From positions 558,001 to 622,000 of the forward strand of contig NW_024881586.1 of NCBI RefSeq assembly GCF_019059575.1: 64,000 bases of DNA, read 5' to 3'. The DNA comes from Amphibalanus amphitrite (taxonomy: Eukaryota > Arthropoda > Thecostraca > Balanomorpha > Balanidae). The notes beneath the pieces are model-generated. The model worked only from the letters and a program-made list of their open reading frames with translations. It was not told the origin of the DNA and searched no databases. Below are positions 12,336-23,035 of this stretch, piece by piece (position 1 is the stretch's first letter; each line of letters opens with the position of its first letter). The position numbers were made by a program, and so were the translations under genes.

Positions 12336-12929
12336 CTCCCCTATAGGGGAAAGTGGGGCAAAACGATCCTAGGGCCAAAGCGGTCACCTTTCGTTGTAGC
12401 CCTCCATAATTGGCATCAGCTCTAATTTATGTTGCCAATTATACCTACTTCTCTTCGCAGTCGTTCGAATGGCCCCTGTGGTTTTTCGCAGGTAACTCAG
12501 AAACAGCTGCAAATTTCGACTCACTGTTTTTAGTACCTCTCCGGACATCAATTTTACACAAGTCCTGGAAAATAAGGTTCTAGGTAATCTAAGGTCAGGA
12601 ACTATTGAGGTGAGCTGTGGTCATGTTCGGCCATTTTTCGTCGGAAAAAGCTGCTTACGGAGAAAAGTCGCAGAAAATCATATTTTCAACTTATGTAGAT
12701 GCTAAACCCGGCAGTTGACGGGGTCTTTCGCCACCCGCCGTTGATGCTGGGGGAGGGGACGCTCCCAGCCGATAACTCGGGAGCCAATAAGTGCAGCGAA
12801 GCGCACGAGGCAAAAACGAAAGAACGCGACGAGACGCTCGCTTCAGATGAGTATTCGAAAAGCAAATTTTAATGTCACAGGTCGGGTTAAGGTCAGGTCA
12901 AACACCTGAATTCTGAAACCAGTACCTAT
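12336..12929. other. Repeat-like region without a gene
   Basis: It opens with AGGGGAAAGTGGGGCAAAAC, which resembles the GGGGCAAAACGCCCC motifs of the element at 52040-53011. A G/C hairpin similar to TTAA-element ends lies at 12715-12775. No complete element boundaries could be drawn. Confidence 0.4.
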
Positions 12930-13500
12930 AACGCCTTTTGGGGCGACTAACGGAGCGAGCGAGAGGGTGGGCCTTGCACGTGCGAAATTTCGAGGGGGTA
13001 CCTCCAACTGACTTGTGCACGGCACCTTACCAACCGGTCTCTAGCGATGTGCCAAATTTGAGCATAATCGGCCCAGCCGTTCTCGAGATCTGGAAGCGGC
13101 ACCCTGCACGTGCGCACGTGCAAAATGGGTCCCAACTGACTTGTGCACGGCACCCTACTAACTGGTCCCTAACCGTGTACCAAATTTGAGCGCCATCGGT
13201 CCAGCGGTTCCCGAGATCTGAAAACGACCCCTGCACGTGCGCACGTGCAGCAGCACCCCAACTCTGGCACATGGATATGCAGTGCCTAGTGGGTGCCTAC
13301 CTACATGCCAACTTTCAGCGCAATCGGCCAAGTAGTTACCGAGATATTGCAACAATTACAAAACTGACACCTCTTCGTTTTGCACGTGGCACGTGCATAA
13401 GGGGTCACCCACATGCATCGGGAATAGTCCAATACTTGGTAGAAGGAATGAAGCTACCCTACAAAAATTACCGCGTGTAAATCGGTCAAGTGGTTGCTGA
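12930..13500. repeat. Degenerate tandem repeat, about 125-145 bp, with CACGTG cores
   Basis: GCACGTGC-containing blocks recur at about 12973, 13108, 13232 and 13380. Each is followed by a phrase of the type CCAAATTTGAGC..ATCGG..CAG.GGTT..CGAGAT. GCACGTGCGCACGTGC appears twice. Copies are diverged. The short frames on both strands here are repeat shadows. Confidence 0.75.
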
Positions 13501-13526
13501 GATATAAGCCTCGCAAAAGCGTCCGC

Positions 13527-13553
13527 ACGGCCGGCCGGCCGGCCGGCCGGCCG
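13527..13553. repeat. (GGCC)n palindromic microsatellite
   Basis: About six GGCC units in a row follow GCAC. The tract is self-complementary. Confidence 0.95.
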
Positions 13554-14225
13554 CTCATACTCAGAAATTTCCGTTAATCTAAGGAAAGACTCCGCTCGCT
13601 TCGCTCGCTCCGTAATCAGGCTTTCAGTAGCATGGATTCTGGAGACTTTTACTTTTGTTTGTTTGTTTGTTTTGTTGGGTTAGGCCCTTTCGGTCTGACA
13701 AGACCATTTCAGAGCCGGAAGGATGATAGGAATTAGGGGGAGACATTGGTCTGGGCAGGCACCCTAGAGAGTCGCCGGGGCTGAGCCCGTCCAAATGGAC
13801 AGGCCGACCAGCCCCCCAAGCACTCTCTGCACCCGGCTACGGGGTGCAGCTCCCTCGGGAGCAGCGGTGCCGCTCCAAGGGAGCAGCCCGCATGAGATAA
13901 AGTTGCCTGTCCAGTCCGGAGGGGGGTTGCGGCGTTGGGGAGAAGGATTTCAGTATCCTGAGGATAGAAGCACGGAACGGTGTGGAGACTTTTACTGGCC
14001 GTCTCTCGTCATAAACTCTGTCAAAACGGTACATGAAGTGAGTGTGCATCAAAACGGTGCATGAAGTGAGTGTGCACAATCCTTCATATAAGTACTACAC
14101 GAGTGTCAGATTCATGACATGTATGTAGGGGTCAGTCAAGCAAAGGCCAGGGTCAAGGTTAAGTCAATCAGGTAAGCACATATCCCCGAAAATCAAAACT
14201 GATGCAGCCTATGACATAGGTATGT
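13554..14225. other. No gene recognised
   Basis: Contains a TTTG microsatellite (13655-13672) and two copies of GGAGACTTTTACT (13640s and 13984). A GC-rich block at 13760-13930 yields stop-poor frames on both strands. It could be a fragment of an older element, but its ends are not visible. Confidence 0.4.
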
Positions 14226-14262
14226 TTAACCCGGCAGGCGGTGGGCCTTCCGGCGACCGTCC

Positions 14263-16307
14263 CACAGTAGGCGATTTCGCTATCCTAGCACTTCATGAGC
14301 TATATCTTAAGTTAGACTCAAAACCAGTCATCCTTAAACCCCTTATTTTGTGCCTAGTTTCAGTGCGCTTCAACTGATATAAGTGTTTGCATCAGAAGTA
14401 ATCAGGTTTTCTTTGCAACGTGCAAGAGAGCGAGCAATGCCTTTTCCCCATAGGCTTAACACAGGACAGAAGAGGCTTAACAAAAACATATACAGTGTTG
14501 TCTGTGTTATGACTTACTTCTCAACTAGTCAGTTACGGATGAACCACTTGATCGCAAACCACGGGTGCTGGTTTTGCAAAGAAAACATTGTTGCAAACAT
14601 AGAGATCTCTGTGGTTGCAAAGGCGCTTTCAGACTGGTCTGTTTGGGGGAAAATAGTACCAACAGACTACCACATTTCAGGAGATCGCAAGTTATCGTGT
14701 TTTAGGAAGAAGGTAATTATCGGTGAAATAGAAATGGTTTAGCGCTGAAATTGCATGTAAGCAAAGCTAAGATGCAATTGCAAAGCAAAAAAGAGGAGAC
14801 CATGACTTGCGAAAAATTGTGGTTGTTTGAACGTTCCGATCACATGTTCTACAAATAAATAGCTTTAGCTAGTGCCTAGTATCGTGTCTACCTACAACGT
14901 AAGTGTAACGCTTATGTTTGGTCGTTGGGATTCAAAGTTGCGAAATGAATGTACGCTAACGGAGTTAAAGGAAGGAGTAGGAATTTCGTTTTCCGTTTGG
15001 CCTCTAAATGAGTTAGAACTTCGGTGCCACGTGGGCATGCTGCTCTCCCGGAACGGAAGCCATTTCTACCTACCCGATTGTAAGTTTTTTAGGTCAGAGT
15101 TCCCAGGTCACGAAAATGGTCGAAGGAGGTCAAATTGCATACCATTTGATTCGGCAGATCTTCCTGAGTTCATTAGTGGCTTGCCTGAATCGCTAGCTCA
15201 ATTTGTTGGGAAGTTATGGACCAAAAACTATAATGACCAGATCATAGTGACGTCATAAATGACGTCACGCAAGTTCAACAATGCAAAAGTAAAGCATCGG
15301 ACCTTGCAACAGTAAAGCTTGAACTAGTTTGATATCGTTCCCGGCGCCAAAATAGCAGCGTTCATTTTACAACATTGACTCACAATGGTGAGGTCATGTG
15401 ATCGACCTGACCTCATGTGACCTTTAGGGAAAATCCGAGACATACAAACTGTGAATCCTCTGGAGGATACTAGGTTCTGTAAGTTTCATCTCCATGTGAA
15501 AGCTGCTCTGGCATTGAGGGCTTTGCGAAATTGCGACATCTGAGGATCGTGCAGAGGTTCACTTATGACGTCATTGGTCCATGAACTGACCTGACCTAAA
15601 AATGTAGTTGGTGTCACAAGATTCGACTTGAATCAAAGGTCAGGTATGCCAAGTTTCAGCTTTCTATCGCTGGTGAGTTCGGAGCTGTCGCGAACAGAAT
15701 CTTCGGCTGGGCGGCGGTACTTCGCTCTCCCCTCGGCCCTGCCCCCACCTTATACGGTAAGGGTTGAGCAAAACGCCCATAACTCCGTGAATCGCAAAAA
15801 GTCGCAGACAATTTTAACAGGGTATTGAGAACAAACATTAGGCTACTAAGTAATGGTGTTTTTGTGGCCGGATCTCGCGGACAGTAAAACATGCGCATTG
15901 CCAAACGTTGTACACAGTCTTGAACTGATGCAGTCAAAAAGGTGTAATGCAAAATATTATAAAAAATATAGAGAAGCTTCAAAAGTTGAAAGTATGGCAT
16001 GCATATTACTTCGCAAGGAATGAGGTTTCAATCAAAATTAGAGTTTTCAATATATTCAACTTTTGTCTTGATTTACAGCTCTAAATATAACTAGGATCAA
16101 ATCACGACCAGGCACCAGTGCTCAGCCTCTCCAAAAAAGGTCGTGTTTGGACGTGTGTGGTTTGAAAGTGTTTGGCTTGATGTTACAAATAGTGTCACAT
16201 TTCGGGTGCTGGGATATTTAGCTACAAAATACGCCAGTATTTATTCATATTTGCCATCATTTTTTTCGGGCCCCTGAAGCGCTAGAATGCATGGATCGCC
16301 TACAGTG
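14263..16307. mobile_element. 2045-bp TIR element with CGTCC target duplication (Transib-like termini)
   Basis: The left end is CACAGTAGGCGAT and the right end read inward is CACTGTAGGCGAT. Similarity continues for roughly 35 bp (CCTAGCACTTCA against TCTAGCGCTTCA). The 5-bp repeat CGTCC flanks both sides (14258-14262, 16308-16312). The host sequence in D reads through this point without insertion (CACCTTCCGCGCGG). Five-base duplications and CAC..G termini fit Transib, but I see no transposase. Frames at 14383-14742 and 14872-15258 are not recognised. Confidence 0.75.
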
Positions 16308-17159
16308 CGTCCGCGCGGTGGGGGGGGGGGGGGCATTCCCCCCGTATCTCCGAAACTACTGGACGGATCCGGAAAATTCAAACGGCGTGCCCTGTCAAAT
16401 TTGTCAAGGGAAACAAAATTTCATTGACCTCGGGGTCACCGATGACGTCACAGGTCAGGTCAAAGATAAAATGATTCACCGTTCACGGGTCTTCTAGGGA
16501 AAGCGCTATAACACCGAGGAAAACGCATTTTGTCGAAAATCAGCGATAGGGCGTCAGTTGTCTAGTTCATATGTTGATATTAGATAGAGGTCACTGGTCA
16601 TACCAGGTCAGGTCACAGGTCAGGTCACCAAGGATCATCACATGAACCCAACTTTACTAAGGTTGTGCGATGCATGTTTTATGGCCAATTTTTCACTTCC
16701 AACTCAATGGTGTTGGTTATAAGACCATCAGGTACGGTTTAGGTCACTTTCTGGTGGAGGTCAGGTCAAGGTCAGGTCAAATTAGGTCAACTTTCAAAGC
16801 TTTGCATAAAATGTGCATTGATTCGATGCAGCTCGTCACGGGGAGTCTAATGGTGGTCTTTGTTTTGCGCTATACGAGGTCTAGAATTGCTAAAAAAAGA
16901 GTTTAAAATTTGACGCTATCAACTTTGAACAGTTTTTTCGCTATAACTTGGCCAAAAAAAAGAGGTATCGATCTCAAATTTGGTATGTAGAGATAGAAGG
17001 TGGTAGGGACTATCACATATATTCCGTTTTTATTTTCGAAATTCAAAAAACTTTTTGGATTTTCCGGCTATTAGGTATATTTAAAAAATCTATTTTTTTA
17101 TTTTTGGGGGTCAAAATCTAAAAAAATCAAAAACCCGAGATAGCAGTTTTGTAGCCCTT

Positions 17160-18364
17160 TTAACCATCGCCCCAGTGGGGGGGGGGGGGCATATGTTACC
17201 ATCCTGTCGCGTTTTTTGCGTGTGAATAGAAAACCGCGGCGCTTAGCGCCGCGCCGCTTGGAGCAGCTTTTTGTACATCAACTTTGGACAATGTGTGATA
17301 TTTTTGACCCCAGGTAATGTCAGGTCAGGTCACCAGGTGGCAGGTCAAGTTAACTGACCAAGCCTAAAAAAATTGCAATCATGTCCAGCCTGCAGTGTTT
17401 GTCAGAAACGTTTTATGCTTGGTGGATTGCATGATGTTATGGGCGCCTACAATTTGTTTATCTCGGATTTTTTTTATATCCGTGACCCAAGGTCAGGTCA
17501 GTGGCGTGACCTTACCATTATAAGTCAATGGAGAAAAATGAAATTGGCTCTAGATCCGTGTGTACGCATAGGAACAGTCCAAATATTTCAGAATCACAAC
17601 GATTTGGACCACCCGTGACGACCAAGGTGTCGTTTTTGCTGATTGCCTCTAGAAAGGTCATCCGAGGTCATTTGAGGCTACAAACATATGTTTGCCAATA
17701 ACTCTCGATTGGAAAGAGATAGGACGCTGGGGATGGTCTCATTGTGTTTGTCTTGTTGAGACGCATCAAATAATATGCAACATGACCTTTTCCGGTCAGG
17801 TCATGACCTTGACCTGAGGTCAAATTTTCAAGCTGACCTTTCAAGGTCAAATTATAGTTCATTCGACACGTCTCGGCGAGAGGAACACGATTCTGGCAAT
17901 AGAAATTTTTTGGCTTTTTTTTAGTCAAAATTATTGTCGAAAAACACATTTCGTAAAAACAGCTATTTTTGGAGTTTTTGCCCTCTGGAGGCTAAACCGT
18001 TGACCTAAGGTCAATTTTGATTATAAGCTTATCAAAAGAAGAGTTCAAAAGCTATCGATTACTTTTCCATGCGTTTTTCTAGCTATCATAGTTCCTGAGA
18101 TAAATGCATGTTTTCCGAGAAATATAATGAAATTTGGCAAATTTTGACCTTTGATGACCTCCAATGACCCCAATATTGCTCTAAGATGAAAAATGACCGA
18201 AATTCTTTCAAACGTACGCATTGAGAGCTATCGACTGCTTTTTACCGCGTCTTTCTAGCCCTCTTAGTTTTTGAGTTAGAGGTGGGTGGTAACATATGCC
18301 CCCCCCCCCCACACACACACACTAGGGCGAAGTTGGCTGAGACCGCCACTGGGGCGTGGGTTAA
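17160..18364 (+). mobile_element. Intact TTAA-type element 'E' (1205 bp with both TTAA)
   Basis: TTAACCATCGCCCCAGTGGG starts the left end, and TTAACCCACGCCCCAGTGGC is the right end read inward. Both are followed by poly-G/poly-C and GGCATATGTTACC-type stems. Two uninterrupted relatives of the host give the empty site: TCTCTAAATTCTACACC (reverse strand near 5485) and CCCTGTCAATTATACACC (50080s). The filled site is CCCTTTTAA[E]TTAATGCTACACC, which supports TTAA as the duplicated target. A small CA run sits beside the right C-run. Confidence 0.9.
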
Positions 18365-18904
18365 TGCTACACCTTTTATGTCTGAAACATTTGTCTGTAA
18401 TCTGTATCTCCAGTGCTGTAGGCCTGACAGCTCCTCCCGCGAAACTTTTTTTTGGTCGAAAATGGCAGAAATGACGTCACTGTGACGTCATTAGCGGCCA
18501 ACCTGTTCTAGACTTTGGAAAAATGTTTGGTCACAATGTGCAATATCTATTCACGGGAGGGTACTGAAAGTTTGGTGACGATCGGCGCAGCGGTTCTGGA
18601 GATATATCGAAAAAACTAAAAGGGGGGCAAAAAATGCCCCCCACCGCCTGGAAGGTTAACCCGCGTGCTGTGCTGGGATGCGTTTTTACGCCCGACCCCA
18701 CCCCTCCAGATTTTTTGTGAATGTTAAAAAAGGCGGCGCGCAGCCCCGCCGCGGTGGGCAGCCCTGCGCCCGCCCATGACTGGCACGGCGGTGGCCACGG
18801 GCCCGTAACGCTATGCTAGCGTCCTCTCTGTTGGATATCGAGCGTGGTAGCGGACTGCGGTCTATGTAGAGGGCAGGGCGAGGCGGGCGAGGCTCGTCCA
18901 GCCG

Positions 18905-19085
18905 GTAGCCGGACAAAAGATCGTAAAGCAGAAGATCGTATGGCAGAAGATCGTAGGACGTTGATCGTATGCAAAAGATCGTAATTGATAAAGATCGTAC
19001 GGCATAATGCTCGTATGGACGAAAGATCGTATCGCAAAAGATCGTCGACGTAAATACGATCTTTTGTCTTACGATCTTTTGTCAC
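18905..19085. repeat. AAGATCGTA tandem array, about 17-20 bp spacing, with inverted end
   Basis: About nine forward copies or near-copies of (A)AGATCGTA are spaced by variable 8-11 bp. Two reverse copies (TACGATCTTTT) close the array at about 19053-19081, and the last forward/reverse pair forms a hairpin around GTCGACG. The flanking 18686-18904 segment is GC-rich and not recognised. Confidence 0.85.
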
Positions 19086-20230
19086 GTAATCCGGGAAATA
19101 ACTACCTAAATTATGTGAACATACGAGTATGTGTTATCCCATCAATATGTCATATGTCAACACAAATCTTGCTTATTTCGAATGTATTTCGACATTTACG
19201 ATAATCCAAGCTTATTAAGCTCGGTACACGCTCTCAAAAACTGCCACCAAGCTCTAATGAACAACTGAATGCAAATAAATACTGATTCTTCTAAAAACGC
19301 AATGAAAACATGAACATAATCAAATGAGCGTCAGCATTATCATCGCTATGCAACAAAAACATAACAGAAACACAAAATACATAGTAGATCAGTACAGTAT
19401 ACGCAATCATATCGATTATGCGTCGACTAGGCACTTCCCAAAGGCATCATTTACATTCCCGATAATCCCTCACCAAAACAAAGCGACTGCTTATCTCCGA
19501 AGGACAAAAACAGTGACGAATTTTCTCTCGATTCCATTAGAACCGCAGGAAAAGCTTATTGTTAGCCTCACAATTAAAAAGAAGAAGTTAAAAATGGGGA
19601 TTGTGAGTGAAACCGTCATAATGTCACTGAGCTTATTTTTATCCAACAAAATAACACAAAATAAAATAAAAGGTTTATAATACAGTCGCATGTTTCGTTG
19701 CACTTCTTTCCCTTCATAGCATCCGATTGCAATTCGCATACTTTCAGAGTACATAATACATACTTTCGCACGGATAAGCTAAACATGGCTCACTGCAATA
19801 TTGAAAATCTTGCAGTTCAAAATCAGTTGCACGGTGAAACCAGCTGATAACTTCGTGTCAGTTGACGAGGTTATAGGCAGATGGGATTCGCGATGCGACG
19901 CGGATGCACGGGCTAGCTTGATGGCAAATCGATCTGGCCAAAATCGACGGCATGCTGCGGCGCTGCCCCTCTGGTTACATGTTAAGCAACTAGGCCTGAG
20001 TCACTCGAAGTTCGGTCCTTGTGTGCGTCCAGTTCCTTATTTCTTCGCCTATTTTGGACAGGAATATGCAGCAGATTGGTTTGACACAAACGGCCGGCGA
20101 TGTTACCCTGATGTAGAATCGAACAAATCAACCCATCGTATAGATTTCTGTCCCATTTTTCCACAGCCGTGATCCACTCTCAAACTCAGAACAAGGAGCA
20201 GGTTTTCGCCTTCTCCTTGTTCGCCTCCTG
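19086..20230. other. No gene recognised
   Basis: AT-rich DNA. This is the region immediately downstream of the minus-strand RGS gene and may include its 3' untranslated region. I saw no clear polyadenylation signal. A 118-codon plus-strand frame at 19324-19680 lacks recognisable features. Confidence 0.45.
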
Positions 20231-20659
20231 TCACTTCCATGCCTTCTTCTTTCGCATCAGCTCCTCACAGAAGTCGGGGTAGAAGCGCTGCTCCATCCTA
20301 GCTTTAGCGCGGTACTGTGCCTCGTCGAACACGCCAAAGCCCTCTCCTTCCTTTTGCTCGAGCTTCAGTCGTGCCGCCTCGGCTTCGCGACTAACGTCCA
20401 CCTTCATAGGGGCGTCGATCTCGAGAAACGTCTCGAAGATGGCCGACGCCTCGTCTCGGACTTTGCGGTAGCTCTCCGAGAGACGCTCGCAGCGCAGCCA
20501 GAACTCGAGGTAGCGCTCGTTGCCTTCGTTCAGTAGGTGTTCCATGAACATGTCGCGGCCGCGATCGCTGGCCAGAAGCTTGTCGAAGGAGCTGGTCCAT
20601 TCCTCGATCTGTTTCGCGGTGATGTCGCTGTTGTAAGACTCTTGCTTTTGCTTGGGCAT
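20231..20659 (-). CDS. RGS-domain protein, single exon, 142 aa
   Basis: The protein is almost entirely one RGS (regulator of G-protein signalling) domain, about residues 20-136, with an 11-residue Lys/Gln-rich start and a basic KKK tail. Family landmarks are LEFWLRCERL (51-60, the helix carrying the canonical FW), a helix at 66-82 (AIFETFLEID) and FDEAQ (111-115). RYLEFW has Tyr50 where classical RGS proteins have the GAP-critical Asn, three residues before FW. The C-terminal RFYP..F also lacks the usual Asp/Arg pair. By family knowledge it should bind a G-alpha subunit or act as a scaffold in the cytosol; catalytic GAP activity is doubtful. The start ATG (20659) is the first in frame after a TATA box, and the stop TGA is at 20233-20231. 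No intron is needed for a full-length domain. Retrocopy origin is possible. Confidence 0.85.
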   Translation of the reverse strand: MPKQKQESYNSDITAKQIEEWTSSFDKLLASDRGRDMFMEHLLNEGNERYLEFWLRCERLSESYRKVRDEASAIFETFLEIDAPMKVDVSREAEAARLKLEQKEGEGFGVFDEAQYRAKARMEQRFYPDFCEELMRKKKAWK

Positions 20660-20732
20660 CGTGTTGATTTTGTTGGCTGGTGGGGAACTTTCTTGTCACG
20701 TGAGTCACTTTGATTCCTTGACGCGCCCGCAC

Positions 20733-20742
20733 TCTTATAATA
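20733..20742 (-). promoter_or_regulatory. TATA box of the single-exon RGS gene
   Basis: On the minus strand TTATTATAAGAG lies about 75 bp upstream of the ATG. Transcription would be expected to start near 20705-20710, giving a 5' leader of about 50 nt. GC-rich DNA with further CACGTG-type motifs lies just upstream. Confidence 0.55.
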
Positions 20743-20759
20743 ACGGACGGTGAAAAAAA

Positions 20760-21800
20760 AACACCCGGCAGTCAGTTTGTCCTAAAAAGTGACGCTCACT
20801 CGTAGTCACACCCAGGCTCAAACGTATCTCGCACACAGCTCGCCTCCAGCCACACAGGATGTCCTTGGTTTGCACTTCAGTTCCCCTTCACACGCTCACT
20901 AGACACTCGTGTCGAGCGGCCTGGGGCACCACACGTGCACCGTCTCCCCTGCTGGCGGTGAGCTACTTTTAGCTCACAGCTGTTCCGCAGACTAAGGCGC
21001 ACGTGGGGCTCCCCAGCCGAGCCGGACCAGGGTGGGACGCTGTGAACGGTGGGCACACCCCGAGACGGTACAGGCGTGCGATGTCCCGTCGCCGTCGACC
21101 CAGGGAAGACGTGCGGTTCAGCCGCGAAGGAGCCTCCCCTCCAGGTGTTGAGTAGACTCGTCCACCTAGAAAACGGCACAAATGTGTCACGGGTGCGGCT
21201 TCACGAGGCCAAAAGAAAACGACGGGCTGTAAGAGGCTACAGGAGTGGTAAAGAAATAACGATCGGATACCTCGCCTACTTACCAATCTGTTCTTGCAGT
21301 ATTCACTGCCACGGCACGGAACAGCGAAATATACACAGATTTCACACGGGCACCTCGCCCGTGCAGGACGGGTCGCTCCAAGGCCGACGTGCTGGTGCGG
21401 GTTCTGCGCCCGTTTATTGGACGTCTTATGACGTCAGTGGTGACGTACAGCGTAGTTCGGAGTCTCTCCACGGCGTGGCGCTAGTGATATCGGACGGCTC
21501 TGTCGGCTGGTCAAAGCCGCCGCCGCCGCCGCCGCGCCGTGACGAGCGGGGGTATTTAAATTTTAGGCCGGGGGGATCCAGGGCGTCGCAAGTCCATCTA
21601 CGACACGTCGCAAGTTACGACACATATGCCGTCGCAAGTTGTGTCGTAGCGGAAAAGGAGGGATGTTGAGGAAAGAGGGGTTTGTCGGAGGATACGACAG
21701 AACGTAGCTGCGACGAGGCTTAAATACCCGCTTTACTCGAGAATTTAAAAGGCTACACGATCAGCTGATCCCGTAGTAAACGTCAGTAAGGTCGAAAACT
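20760..21800. other. CpG-rich upstream region
   Basis: GC-rich DNA from about 20800 to 21600, with a (CCG)n run at 21520-21538, gives long overlapping frames on both strands. It probably holds the upstream regulatory region of the minus-strand RGS gene. TGACGT motifs occur at about 21429 and 21442. At 21570-21660 are repeated GTCGCAAGTT/CGACAC words also found inverted at 27390-27560. Confidence 0.4.
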
Positions 21801-22029
21801 CTATCACGCATTAAGGAACATTCGCCTTTCTGGTTTGCGAGCTTATGAGACAGCAAGGTCAAGCATGTTCTCTGATTCTGAAGCTTTGTATTAACTGGGT
21901 GACTTGTGGTTGCTAACGCTCACGTGATTTGCCATAAAATTTGGGATCGATCACAGGAGATTCGTGGCTATAGGGCATCTAGAATCGATGCTTTAGAAGA
22001 ACTGAGTTCCGAGAGTTTGAGGTCACAGA

Positions 22030-23035
22030 GAGGTAAGAAATTTGTAGATGGAGGTCACAATTGGAGGTTACAGAGGTCATCTGGGACACGTCAGGTCACA
22101 GAGGTCAACTTGGGGTCATCACAGAGCTCAATTGGAGACCACGGAGGTAATCTGAGACACGTCAGGTCACAGAGGGCAACTTGGGGGCACGTCAGGTCAC
22201 AGAGGTCAACCTAGGGTCATCACAGAGCTCAATTGGAGGTCATGGAGGTCATCTGGGACACATCAAGTCACAGAGGTCAACTTGGGGTCATCACAGAGCT
22301 CAATTGAAGGTCATTGGGGCCATCTGGGACACGTCAGGTCACAGAGGTCAGTTTGGTGCCATCAGAGAGGTCACTTAGAGGTCACAGAGGTCATATGGGA
22401 CACGTCAGGTCACAGAGGTCAACTAAAGGTCATCAGAGAGCTCAATTGGAGATCATCTTGGACACGTCAGGTCACAGAGGTCAGCTTGGAGTCATTAGAG
22501 AGCTCAATTGGAGGTCACGGAGGTCATCTGGGACACGTCAGGTTACAGAGGTCAACTTGGGGTCATCACAGAGCTCTATTGGAGGTCATGAGGGTCATCT
22601 GGGACACGTCAGGTCACAGAGGTTAGCTTGGGGTCATCATAGAGGTCACTTAGAGGTTACAGAGGTCATATGGGACACGCCAGGTCACAGAGGACAAGTT
22701 GGGGTCATCACAGAGCTCAAATGGAGGTCATCTGGGACACGTCAGGTCACAGAGGTCAGCTTGGAGTCCTCAGAGAGCTCAATTGGAGGTCACGGAGGTC
22801 ATCTGGGACACGTCAGGTCACAAAGGTCATGTTGGGGTCATCACATAGCTCTATTGGAGGTCATGGGGGTCATCTGGGACACGTCAGGTCACAGAGGTCA
22901 GCTTGGAGTCATCAGAGAGCTCAATAGGATGTCACGGAGGTCATCTGGGACAGGTCAGGTCAATAAGATCAACTTGGGGTCATCACAGAGCTCATTGGAG
23001 GTCATCGGGGTCAGCTGGGACACGTCGTTTTTGGA
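22030..23035. repeat. Tandem array of ~70-73-bp AGGTCA-rich units
   Basis: Around thirteen diverged units share the order CTGGGACACGTCAGGTCACAG, AGGTCAACTTGGGGTCATCA, AGAGCTCAATTGGAGGTCA. Spacing is about 70-73 bp with some partial units. AGGTCA or a one-base variant occurs several times per unit. It ends where TTTTTGGAATTGGGAGAAT begins. Several long plus-strand frames rich in GH..VRSQRS are translations of the repeat and not genes. Confidence 0.92.

Larger units (their letters stand above)
14226..18659 (-). mobile_element. TTAA-type element 'D-prime', split by two nested elements
   Basis: The outer left end is TTAACCCGGCAGGCGGTGGG. The outer right end read inward is TTAACCTTCCAGGCGGTGGG, the same pair as element D in the opposite orientation. 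D-prime's own sequence is 14226-14262, 16308-17159 and 18365-18659. The remainder is one element with a 5-bp duplication (14263-16307) and one TTAA element (17160-18364). Removing both restores collinearity with D and with 49202-50387. Confidence 0.85.

Noticed and set aside
22030..23035. CRISPR array
   Set aside because: Units are contiguous and diverged, without unique spacers, in a eukaryotic setting.
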